Shown piece by piece: positions 1 through 7,194 of a stretch of 9,089 bases of DNA. The notes beneath the pieces were generated by a model. The model was not told the origin of the DNA, made no database searches, and worked only from the letters and a program-made list of their open reading frames with translations. Numbering within the stretch: position 1 is the stretch's first letter; the number at the start of each line of letters is the position of its first letter. The position numbers and the translations under genes are program-made. Origin of the DNA: Bacillus sp. JCM 19058 (lineage in GTDB: Bacteria; Bacillota; Bacilli; Bacillales_H; Bacillaceae_D); assembly GCA_001310555.1 (NCBI GenBank), contig BAXO01000134.1, positions 1 to 9,089 on the forward strand, in the 5' to 3' direction.

Positions 1-247
1 CCTAGAGTGGAAATCAATGCTCAAATGATTTTGTTCGGATCATACACTTAATCATTGAATAATGAAATTGATTCTATCAAGAACGTTTTTTTATTTCTGT
101 TAAGCTTACTTTTGAGTAGTATTTTTCCACAAGGATTTCGTCAATTTTTTTTAAAAATATTTCAGATTTACACCGCATTGGACACTGCTCATGCTGAGAA
201 AATTGATGGTTGCCATAGTATGCACAAACGTTGTTCTACAAAAATAA
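1..247. other. No gene recognised
   Basis: A/T-rich stretch with T-runs near 86-92 and 146-153. A plus-strand frame of 71 codons (55-270) is open, but it has no ribosome binding site, an unremarkable composition and no motif I recognise. The opposite strand offers only a 63-codon frame, also without a start signal. The first bases (1-51) form an open plus-strand frame ending in TAA, which could be the tail of a gene outside the window, but it is too short to judge. I see no tRNA, repeat or terminator here. Confidence 0.4.
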
Positions 248-532
248 ATGAAAACAACAACAGGGGATGACGGAAAGCTTAGAGGTTGTGTCTCTCCTCC
301 GAGTAAAGATAGCCTTATGGGAACAGATTTATGCTTAGACAATTGTGCTTCCTTACCTATCTTATTCGTTAATCTGATTCACGATAATCCAGTGACTTTA
401 TCAGATCAAGAACGTACATATAGAAGCGAATTATTGAATGAACGATTCATTATTTATCTAGCTTTACGCTTGGAAAAAACTTATGAAAAGTGGAAAAAGA
501 CACCTAGTTACAAGGTCATCCCCTTTTTCTGA
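248..532 (+). CDS. Doubtful hypothetical protein, 94 aa
   Basis: I do not recognise this protein. The open frame has no convincing ribosome binding site before its ATG. The N-terminal third is low in information. From about residue 40 the composition becomes protein-like: a hydrophobic stretch (SLPILFVNLI), then a charged, probably helical segment (SDQERTYRSELLNERF, then ALRLEKTYEKWKK). This C-terminal part might be the end of a decayed gene. Its last 25 bases overlap, tail to tail, the end of the minus-strand gene at 508-973, which has better coding evidence. No terminator is visible between the two. It could equally be a chance frame. Confidence 0.2.
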   Translation: MKTTTGDDGKLRGCVSPPSKDSLMGTDLCLDNCASLPILFVNLIHDNPVTLSDQERTYRSELLNERFIIYLALRLEKTYEKWKKTPSYKVIPFF

Positions 533-973
533 GCGTCTACATCTAATCCTGCTCCAACCGCTACACCAACACCTATCCCAATTGGTAATCCGAGTGCAAT
601 ATTATCAAATATAAGTAGTCCAAATAACAAACCTACACTGACACCAATGGACATATATATACTTAGGTAATACCCACTTGTTACTAACTTATGTTGTTTC
701 ATTAGATGAGAGCTAATGTTTTTTTATTTTTTGTTTATGTTCTTTAAAATCACTTTCTGTAAGTTGCTCTAACTTAGCTTTAAGTTGCATTATATGACTT
801 TCTAAATAGACAAAGTGTTGATGACATTCTTCGCAATCGGAGGAGAAGGAACTCAATCTTTGAATGATTCGATTACACTTATCTAATTCAAGTTTAGTGG
901 CGACTTTCTCATCCACAGAATTCCTTAGCTCTTCAAAAATAGTTTTTAGCTTATCAACTCGTTGACTTTCCAT
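508..973 (-). pseudogene. Coiled-coil protein with glycine-rich membrane tail, split by one frameshift
   Basis: Two consecutive minus-strand frames look like one gene. The first starts at ATG 973 with a strong site (AGGAGG, 7 nt spacing) and encodes 86 residues: a charged helical, coiled-coil-like region with a CEECH motif near residue 50. It stops at TAG 715-713. The second resumes in the +1 frame around 716 and encodes a membrane segment (SIGVSVGLLFGLLIF) followed by a glycine-rich stretch (GLPIGIGVGVAVGAG), ending KKGMTL at 508. The internal ATG at 702 lacks a ribosome binding site, so independent translation is unlikely. The sense-strand A7 run at 725-719 is the likely break: with six A residues the frame reads through as KNISSHLMKQHKLV and gives a 154-residue protein. 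The architecture suggests a small membrane-anchored protein. The function is unknown to me, and no neighbour suggests one. Confidence 0.65.
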
Positions 974-1045
974 AGGTCTACCTCCTATTGTTTTACACGT
1001 TACCTTTAGAAAGGAAGGTGTGAAGTTTCCTTTTCTTTTGATACC

Positions 1046-1062
1046 CCTCGTAAATAACGAGG
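1046..1062. repeat. Short perfect inverted repeat upstream of the 973 gene
   Basis: CCTCGT and ACGAGG are separated by a five-base A/T loop. The dyad lies about 75 bases upstream of the ATG at 973, in the expected 5' region of that minus-strand gene. It has no T-run on either side, so it is not a typical terminator. It could be an operator or chance. Confidence 0.3.
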
Positions 1063-1315
1063 TAGTACGATGCAACTTTTCTCAAAACGATACACCATTT
1101 GATAAACGGTACGACTTATTTTAAAACCACGCCTGACCTAAATGAGCCGAAAAAGCTTTTATCTAGATGAAACAAAGTAAGGTGGTATGAAGTTCAGATA
1201 TGTATATATCGTCTGAATCACTGCATGTCAATCCTCACAATTTCCATATGGATTAAACCTTTAGACTAATAACCTCTCCCTAGTTCGATTACTTTGTCAA
1301 AACAGTCGAAATTTG
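1063..1315. other. Intergenic, no gene seen
   Basis: This gap separates the 5' region of the 508-973 gene from the 3' end of the broken AraC-type gene. No open frame with a start signal is visible on either strand. A weak imperfect dyad (TCAGA ... TCTGA, 1195-1217) surrounds an A/T-rich core. There is no convincing terminator after the AraC-type gene, which would be expected between about 1200 and 1315 on the minus strand. Confidence 0.4.
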
Positions 1316-2272
1316 TCAGCTGTTATTTTCCCGATATTTTCGTGGGGTTTGGCCGTATTTTTGCTTAAAAATCCGATAAAAATAGCTCATATTATCGTAG
1401 CCGACCTTTTCGACAATAGCCGTGACAGGTAGATGACTCGTTTCAAGCAGCTCCCTAGCTTTACTAAGCCGCCTTTCCTGGAGTAGCTCGATAAATGTAT
1501 GGCTTGTCGCTTTTTTAATCATTTTGCTAAGCAAGTAGTGCGGCTGATGGAGCTGGTTAGAGAGCTCATACAACGACGCATGTCGATAGTTCGCCTCGAT
1601 ATACTTTAACGCATCAACGACGAGTCGGTGATGCGACGTCTGCTCCTGCTTACTTTCAACCTTGTCACTATGTTTAATTAGTTCGATGAACAGAAGGCCG
1701 ATGTACAGCTTAATCGTTGAATCCGACATAAAGGTTGGGTTCATTATTTCATGAATGATTTTAAGCGCAATTCTTGAATATTGTTTACCTTGCTACTTTA
1801 AAATAAAGAAAATGGCCTTTTTGCGTCTGATTATATAAACTGTTAACGAGAAAATGACTGAGCATATTATCTGAATGAAAGAAAGAAAAAATAAATTCGA
1901 AAAAGCTAGGCTCGATAATAAAATTGATAATAATGTCCTCTGTTGCACACGGTTCAATTTCGTGCTCAATATGCTGATTTAAAAAAAGCAGCTCTCCTTG
2001 CTTTAAGTGGAGCGTTTCTTTGCCGACTGTTTGAGTTAGTTGGCCGTGATAAACATAATTGATTTCGATATAATCGTGCTTGTGCTTCGGGAACTTGACA
2101 AACCGCGTATGCTTTCTCACTACGATCGGGTGATCCTGTAAAAAGCGTTTCCCTTCAATGATAAAGTCTGCCTGGCTCGTATAAACCTCTTTAGCGATTT
2201 TTTTGCTTTAATAAAATCTCCTGCTCCTCAGCAGTGATTTCAAGCAATTCCCCCAGCAGTTCTTTTTTTCAC
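1316..2272 (-). pseudogene. AraC-family transcriptional regulator, broken by three frameshifts
   Basis: An AraC/XylS-type regulator is recognisable in pieces. The likely start is GTG 2272, preceded by AAGGGGATGG. The first codons read KKELLGELLEITAEEQEILLK only if the A7 run at 2269-2263 is counted as six. A second A7 run (2204-2198) again needs one A fewer to join to IAKEVYTSQADFIIEGKRF. The next piece holds the N-terminal cupin-like sensing domain (KHKHDYIEINYVYHG, then LKQGELLFLNQHIEHEI). It ends at a TAA near 1787. The frame then shifts once more, without a long A-run, into the C-terminal DNA-binding domain: two helix-turn-helix units (SLYELSNQLH and LPVTAIVEKVGYDNMSYFYR) and the family signature FKQKYGQTPRKYR. 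Removing one base at each break gives 317 residues, a normal family length. The inducer is unknown. As read it cannot make a full protein. Confidence 0.8.
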
Positions 2273-2307
2273 TTTGCCATCCCCTTTATTGAACGCTGCT
2301 TTCGTTT

Positions 2308-2313
2308 AGTATA
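2308..2313 (-). promoter_or_regulatory. Candidate extended -10 promoter for the AraC-type gene
   Basis: On the minus strand TATACT follows TGG, giving an extended -10 pattern (TGnTATACT). It lies about 36 bases upstream of the GTG at 2272. No good -35 is present at 17 bases. It sits downstream of the terminator-like hairpin at 2331-2365, the expected arrangement if the regulator is its own transcription unit. Confidence 0.4.
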
Positions 2314-2330
2314 CCATTCATCGCTTCGCA

Positions 2331-2365
2331 CAAAACAGCCTTTTCCCTCATACAGGAAAAGCTGT
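2331..2365 (-). terminator. Rho-independent terminator of the exporter operon
   Basis: On the minus strand an 11-bp stem (ACAGCTTTTCC against GGAAAAGGCTGT, one bulged base) with an eight-base loop is followed by TTTTG. The stem is strong and the U-tract short. It lies inside the last 37 codons of the open frame of the second ABC subunit, which suggests that the real end of that gene is upstream of the hairpin. Confidence 0.65.
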
Positions 2366-4202
2366 TATACTCGCGAGGCTTATACAGCCTCCACGGGTCC
2401 TTAAATTGACTATAGTACAGATCGGCGTAAAATCCTTTCATTTCAAGCAGCTCTTCATGAGTTCCTTTTTCAATGATGTCACCTTCGTGCATCACTAAAA
2501 TGAGATCGGCATCACGAATCGTTGAAAGGCGGTGAGCAATGACAAAGCTCGTACGTTCCGCCATTAATTCATTCATCGCTTTTTGAATGTTCATTTCCGT
2601 CCGTGTATCAACACTGCTCGTCGCCTCATCGAGGATAAGAATTTTCGGATCAGACAAGATCGCCCGGGCAATCGTTAAGAGCTGGCGTTGTCCTTGAGAG
2701 ATATTGGAAGCATCCTCGCTTAACACCGTCTGGTACCCGTCAGGTAGCGTCCGAATAAAATCATCCGCATACGCTCTTCGTGCTGCTCCGACAATCTCAG
2801 TCTCAGTCGCTCCCTCACGGCCGTAGGCAATATTATCGTAAATCGTTCCTTTAAAGAGCCAGGTGTCTTGGAGCACCATCGCAAAAATGCTGCGTACTTC
2901 CTCACGACTCAAGCTTTTCAAATCGACACCATCAACCTGAATGTGTCCGCGATCCAGTTCATAAAATCGCATTAGCAAATTGATGATCGTCGTTTTTCCG
3001 GCTCCAGTAGGCCCAACGATTGCTACTGTTTGGCCTTCCTCTACCTCTAGTGTCAGATCCTTAATAATCGGCTTCTCCGGATCGTAGCCGAAGCGAACTC
3101 GGTCAAAAGACACATTGCCTTTTAATTTAGCTGTTTCTACAGATGAAGGAGTTTCTGCCTCCTCCTCGGTTTCATCTAACAGTGTAAAAACCCGTTCAGC
3201 GGAAGCAAGAGCGGTTTGAATCATATTAGCTACACTCGCCATTTGAGCAAGCGGCTGTGAAATTTGCTGCGTATATTGGATAAAGGCTTGAACCCCTCCA
3301 ATCGGCAGGCTTCCATTTAAAACAAGGATCCCTCCCGCGATACTGACCATAACATAGCCGAGGTTACCGATAAATGTCATCATCGGCATCATAATCCCTG
3401 AAATAAATTGTGCCTTCCAGCCTGATGCGTAAAGCTCTTCATTCATTTGATCAAATGTTTCAATCGCCTTTTTTTTCATAGCCGAATGCCTTTACTACTT
3501 GATGGCCTGAATACATTTCCTCTACGTGGCCATTAATCGTCCCTAGCTTCTCCTGCTGCGCTTTAAAGTGCTTTTGTGAAAAAGAAGCAATAAACCGAAT
3601 CGTAAGCAGGCTCATCGGAATTGTTAGGCAAATAACGAGTGTCAGGATTGGACTGATGACGAGCATCATAATAATAATCCCAGTAACGGTAATGACAGAT
3701 GTGATAACTTGCGTCAATGCTTGCTGTATCGAGTTATTAATATTGTCGATATCATTAACGGCGCGACTGAGAACATCTCCATGAGAATGTTTGTCAAAAT
3801 ACTTCAGCGGCAATCGCGTGAGCTTTTCATTGACCTCCTGTCGCATCTCAGCAATCGTCGTTTGCGAAATGCTGGCCATGATGAACTGCTGGAAAAACGT
3901 AAATATAGCGGAAAGTATATAAAGTCCAGCAAGTAAAAGCAGTAATTGACGAATAAACGGAAAATCAACCCCCGTTCCACTCGTGAAGCTTTCAAATAAG
4001 GAAGTTGTTGCATCACCAAGCAGCTTTGGGCTAATCACGTTAAAAAGTGTCGCAAAAATAGCTGCAATCATGACGAGCAGCAATTGAAATTTGCGCGGTT
4101 TTAAGTAGCCGACGAGCCGCTTCAAGGTTTTCTTAAATTCTTTCGGCTTCTCTCCTGGCATCGCCATATGCGGGTGAGAACCGCTTCTCCCTTGGCGCTG
4201 TG

Positions 4203-5933
4203 TCATGATGCACTCTCCTCCTCACTTTGCTGAGATGAAACGATTTCCTGATAAATGGTGCTCGTTTGCAACAGCTGCTTGTGCGTCCCGATTCCGGCAA
4301 CTTTCCCTTCGTCCAGAACGATAATTTGATCGGCGTCAACGACAGTGCTCACTCTTTGTGCCACTAAAATGATCGTTGCATCTCCGGTATTAGCTGCCAA
4401 TGCTTGACGCAAGCGCGCATCCGTTTTGTAATCGAGTGCGGAAAAACTGTCATCAAAAATGTAAATTTCCGGCTTTCTGACAAGTGCACGAGCAATCGAA
4501 ACCCGTTGTTTTTGCCCACCTGACAAGTTTGCTCCGGCTTGTTCAATATACGTTTCTATTCCATGTTCTTTTTCATTCACAAACTCAGAGGCCTGAGCGA
4601 TATCCAACGCTTCAAGAATGTCGTCTTCGCTTGCATCCTCCTTCCCGTAGCGAATGTTTTCGGCGATCGTTCCGCTAAATAAGGATGCTCGCTGCGGGAC
4701 ATAGCCAATCTTTTGCCGTAGCGCTTGCTGCGAAATCTTCTTTATATCCACACCATTAATAAGGATCGTGCCACTTTCAATATCATAAAATCTCGGGATA
4801 AGCTGGATTAAAGACGTTTTCCCAGAGCCAGTGCTGCCGATAATCGCCGTTGTTTGTCCAGGTCTGGCTGAAAACGATATATCTTCGATAGCAGCTTTTT
4901 CTGCTCCTTCATAGCGAAAAGTGACATGCTTAAATTCAATATATCCTTTCAAGGCCGAATTTGGCTTCTCTGCTTCTTCATCCTTCATTGAAGGGGTAAG
5001 CTGAAGCACTTCATTAATCCGTTTGGCCGATGCTTGGGCACGCGGAATCATAATGAATGCCATCGTCATCATGACGAGTGCAATTAAAATCATCATCGCA
5101 TATTGCAGGAAGGCCATTAGATTTCCTACTTGCAGCGCACCTTGGTCGAGCTGAATCGCGCCGAACCAAATAATAGCAACGTTCGTAAGGCTCATGACAA
5201 GAATCATGACCGGGGGTAAAAACGCAATAATTTTGTTTACCCTTATTCCAGTATCGCGATAGTCATGGTTAGCTGTATTGAAGCGTTGTTTTTCAAAATC
5301 AACGCGATTAAATGCCCGGATAACACGAGTTCCTATAAGGCTTTCACGTAAAATTAAATTCAGGCGATCCGTTCGTTTTTGCAGCACACCGAACAGCGGA
5401 ATCGCTTTGCGGGCAATTAGTAAAATCGAGACGAGTAAAACAGGTAATGCTCCAAGAAAAATGAGGGAAAGCTTCGGTTCTCTAGAGACGGCTAAAATGA
5501 TTCCACCTATAAGCATTAAAGGAGCTCTCGTCATCATACTAAGCATCATGTTCAGAACGTCCTGCACTTGCTTAATGTCATTCGTTGTCCGCGTGATTAG
5601 CGAAGCTGGACCGATTTTCTCAAATTCAGAAAGAGAAAAGTTTTCAGCTCTTACAAATAATTTGCGTCGTACGTCCTTTCCAAAGCCTAAAGCAACCCTT
5701 GAAGAAAAGAACATAGAAGAAATAGTTAATAAAATCGCCAAAATCGAGCAGGCGATCATCCATCCACCAGTTTGTAGAATATAAGGGATATCCTGATTGA
5801 CGATCCCATGATCAACAACCCCCGACATTAATGTCGGCAGGAATAGCTCTAATAAAATGGCGCATAATGTTAAAGTAGCAATAAGCACGATAGACCAGGA
5901 ATACGGTTTTAAATGCTTTAATATTGCGACCAT
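4203..5933 (-). CDS. ABC half-exporter, degenerate-site subunit
   Basis: An intact 576-residue half-transporter: about six membrane helices in residues 1-310, then a nucleotide-binding domain with Walker A GSTGSGKTS (near 366), Q-loop GYVPQ, signature LSGGQKQR (near 470) and Walker B IYIFDD. The catalytic Glu after Walker B is Asp (FDDSFSALD) and the switch His is Gln (VAQRVSTV). This pairing is known from the degenerate subunit of heterodimeric exporters such as TM287 and BmrC, so the protein should act with the downstream subunit as one multidrug or lipid exporter in the cell membrane. ATG 5933 is preferred because GAGGTG lies seven bases upstream; TTG 5939 lies too close to it. The MarR-type gene stops at 5936, three bases before this start, and the downstream partner overlaps by ATGA, so the three genes form a tight operon. 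The substrate cannot be read from the sequence. Confidence 0.93.
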   Translation of the reverse strand: MVAILKHLKPYSWSIVLIATLTLCAILLELFLPTLMSGVVDHGIVNQDIPYILQTGGWMIACSILAILLTISSMFFSSRVALGFGKDVRRKLFVRAENFSLSEFEKIGPASLITRTTNDIKQVQDVLNMMLSMMTRAPLMLIGGIILAVSREPKLSLIFLGALPVLLVSILLIARKAIPLFGVLQKRTDRLNLILRESLIGTRVIRAFNRVDFEKQRFNTANHDYRDTGIRVNKIIAFLPPVMILVMSLTNVAIIWFGAIQLDQGALQVGNLMAFLQYAMMILIALVMMTMAFIMIPRAQASAKRINEVLQLTPSMKDEEAEKPNSALKGYIEFKHVTFRYEGAEKAAIEDISFSARPGQTTAIIGSTGSGKTSLIQLIPRFYDIESGTILINGVDIKKISQQALRQKIGYVPQRASLFSGTIAENIRYGKEDASEDDILEALDIAQASEFVNEKEHGIETYIEQAGANLSGGQKQRVSIARALVRKPEIYIFDDSFSALDYKTDARLRQALAANTGDATIILVAQRVSTVVDADQIIVLDEGKVAGIGTHKQLLQTSTIYQEIVSSQQSEEESAS

Positions 5934-5935
5934 CG

Positions 5936-6352
5936 TCAATCACCTCTTGCTTCACGAGAATTGTAATAATCAAAAGTTTTATTGAGAAGCTTAACTAATT
6001 GTTCGCTCTCCTCTGTTCCTAAAAAAGCGACTAGCCCCTCGAAACCGTTGTGAATTTTGTCGAATATTTCAGTCGCAGCCTGCCTCCCTTTCTCTGTAAT
6101 TTGTACGAGAACTTTGCGGCGATCCTTTTGATCGAGTTCCCGCGTCACTAAACCTTTCTCTTCCAGTACTTTGACGATTTGTGTCGCAAAGGGAGATGTC
6201 ACTCCCATTCTTTTACTTAAATCTGATACATTCACGCCGCCTTCGTTTGCCGGCTCATTTAAAATGATTAGTACTTTTGCTTGACCTTTATTTTGCTCAG
6301 CTAATGCTTCTTTATCAAGCGGCTTATGATGAAAATGTCCGAACACCTTCAT
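5936..6352 (-). CDS. MarR-family transcriptional repressor of the exporter operon
   Basis: A winged helix-turn-helix regulator, first gene of the operon. The recognisable core runs from helix LIILNE through VNVSDLSKRMGVTSPFATQ (helix-turn-helix) and VLEEKGLVTRE to the wing LDQKDRRKVLVQITEKG, followed by C-terminal dimerisation helices. From ATG 6352 it has 138 residues, but this ATG has no nearby ribosome binding site. The upstream in-frame codons read protein-like (RDKDTLAIEL), and a strong GAGGGGG lies at about 6408-6414. The true start is probably near 6399. The frame between is closed by a TAA that vanishes if the sense A8 run at 6396-6389 had seven A residues; even then the codon at the expected distance is ATA, so the start remains uncertain. 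It probably represses its own operon through the palindrome at 6431-6448 and is released by an exporter substrate. The ligand is unknown. Confidence 0.88.
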   Translation of the reverse strand: MKVFGHFHHKPLDKEALAEQNKGQAKVLIILNEPANEGGVNVSDLSKRMGVTSPFATQIVKVLEEKGLVTRELDQKDRRKVLVQITEKGRQAATEIFDKIHNGFEGLVAFLGTEESEQLVKLLNKTFDYYNSREARGD

Positions 6353-6430
6353 CAGTTCTATAGCTAACGTATCCTTATCTCGCCCCGCTTTTTTTTATTT
6401 GATACACCCCCTCAGTCCATTTTTATTAAG

Positions 6431-6448
6431 TTACTTAGTAAATTACTA
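6431..6448. promoter_or_regulatory. MarR operator, two overlapping palindromes
   Basis: The plus strand reads TTACTTAGTAAATTACTA. It contains TTACT-T-AGTAA (6431-6441) and TAGTAA-A-TTACTA (6436-6448), both perfect odd-length palindromes sharing six bases. It begins nine bases downstream of the -10 element of the operon promoter, over the expected transcription start and before the ribosome binding site. That position suits autorepression by the encoded MarR-type protein. Confidence 0.65.
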
Positions 6449-6454
6449 TGTTAT

Positions 6455-6556
6455 CTATCTTAACGCCGCAAGCAAGAAAGTCAAGAAAAAAACATTTTTT
6501 TTCTTCGGAAACAGCACGCAATCGATACCGCTTAAATACGGGTGCGATAGAGTCAT
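6455..6556 (-). CDS. Small ORF, 33 aa, strong ribosome binding site
   Basis: ATG 6556 is preceded by AAGGAGGG at six bases spacing, as good a site as any in the window. The peptide begins MTLSHPYLSGIDCVLFPKKK and continues NVFFLTFLLAALR, a short basic patch followed by a hydrophobic segment that could insert in the membrane. It stops at TAG 6457-6455. Its last third overlaps the operon promoter, so it would be read only by transcription from further upstream. It may be a true small membrane peptide, a leader, or the start of a gene lost by rearrangement near the ISL3 remnant. I do not recognise it. Confidence 0.3.
   Translation of the reverse strand: MTLSHPYLSGIDCVLFPKKKNVFFLTFLLAALR
6457..6484 (-). 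promoter_or_regulatory. Sigma-A type promoter of the marR-ABC operon
   Basis: On the minus strand TTGACT (6484-6479, five of six consensus) is followed after 16 bases by TAAGAT (6462-6457, four of six). The -35 is preceded by long A and T tracts that could act as an UP element. Transcription would start near 6450, directly on the operator palindrome, leaving a leader of about 50-100 bases depending on the true MarR start. Confidence 0.6.
6483..6505. repeat. A/T inverted repeat upstream of the operon -35
   Basis: AAGAAAAAAA and TTTTTTTCTT form 10-base arms around a three-base centre. The repeat abuts the -35 TTGACT on the minus strand. It may be curved DNA or an UP element for the promoter. 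It is not followed by a T-run outside the arms, so a terminator role is less likely. Confidence 0.45.
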
Positions 6557-6669
6557 TCTGTACCCTCCTTCTAGAGATTCTATTCCACAATCGGGCTCGA
6601 TCGTTAAGTGAATCATTTGGAATCAGCAGAGGCAGTAATAGATATAACAATATTAAAAGTGGAAAAACA

Positions 6670-7080
6670 AATACCAAAGTTTTCGGTCTTGACGTGGCCA
6701 ATAGCAAGTATCGTATAATATTGCCTTGTTGAAGACACTAGAATGAAAGCGCGGCTTACGTTATTGGTACTTCACGTTCTTTGAATGTCACGTGGCCATT
6801 AAAGACATCTCATACGGCCTTTTCGTCTATACCAACGCTTTCAGCTACTTCCACAACAGTTTTAGATGCGGACTATTCTTCAAATGATTCTGTCAGTCCC
6901 CTAGTCAGGCTACGCCTTTCATCTATAGGTATAAGGCGTTTCCAAAAGCTAGAGTCACATTTATGACCTTATATCTTCTTCGATTTCATTATAAACCACT
7001 CCCTTTATGCGAGTGGGCAAATCCATAATTAGTTGCTTTCTAGAACCGTGTCCGTTCAGTTTGCCAAAATCGCATACAGG
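6670..7080 (-). pseudogene. Decayed ISL3-family transposase, N-terminal part
   Basis: The minus strand shows, in several frames, the start of an ISL3-type transposase. First comes the zinc-finger region CDFGKLNGHGSRKQLIMDLP (first Cys codon at 7074-7072), then RRYK followed one base out of frame by HKCDSSFWKRL, matching the family pattern RRYxCxxC...FW. Next is the helix-turn-helix region (TVVEVAESVGIDEKAV, DVFNGHVTF). An in-frame TAG (6875-6873) and TGA (6812-6810, where Trp would fit) interrupt it, and at least two single-base shifts occur between 6960 and 6990. The DDE catalytic domain is missing; only vague similarity continues to about 6670. I see no terminal repeats. This is a non-functional insertion-sequence remnant between the exporter operon and the hydrolase. 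Confidence 0.6.
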
Positions 7081-7194
7081 ACAACTTTAAATGCCATGTC
7101 GGTTTCATTTTTTTGTGGCGTAAGGTCTGAGAGAAGCCTGCCAAGTTGTCCTCCCTTTGTGACTCAGTAAGGTTAGAGTATCGGTTTCCTATAT
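7081..7194. other. Gap between hydrolase end and ISL3 remnant
   Basis: The minus strand contains GGGAGGA and a readable fragment DMAFKVVL near 7080-7100 that may be the extreme N terminus of the decayed ISL3 transposase. No terminator follows the hydrolase stop. Confidence 0.3.

Larger units (their letters stand above)
2286..4206 (-). pseudogene. ABC half-exporter, catalytic subunit, interrupted by one frameshift
   Basis: This is the second half-transporter of a heterodimeric type IV ABC exporter (MsbA/LmrA-like fold; EfrB/YfiC/TM288 role). It starts at ATG 4206, which overlaps the upstream subunit's TGA (ATGA), with a strong GAGGAGGAG site. The first frame carries the N-terminal membrane domain and stops after AFGYEKKGD near 3460. 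The rest follows in another frame from about 3479 and holds the end of the membrane domain and a full nucleotide-binding domain: Walker A GPTGAGKTT, Q-loop VLQDTW, signature ISQGQRQ, Walker B ILILDEATSSVD with the catalytic Glu, and switch His in IAHRLSTI. The sense A8 run at 3476-3469 accounts for the break: seven A residues give FGYEKKAIETFDQ. The joined product is about 639 residues. Its last ~37 residues look spurious because they contain the terminator; one base near 2392 would give an end DPWEAV at 2380. If the frameshift is real the exporter is inactive. Confidence 0.85.

Noticed and set aside
1041..1046. GGGTAT on the minus strand as a sigma-B -10 upstream of the 973 gene
   Set aside because: No GTTTAA-like -35 is found 12-15 bases upstream, and the sequence is part of a short dyad.
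3709..4019. Short frames on both strands inside the ABC membrane domain
   Set aside because: They are shadows of the ABC coding frame and lack start signals.
5278..5784. 168-codon plus-strand open frame
   Set aside because: It is antisense to the membrane domain of the intact ABC subunit, has no ribosome binding site, and its composition is that expected of a reversed frame.
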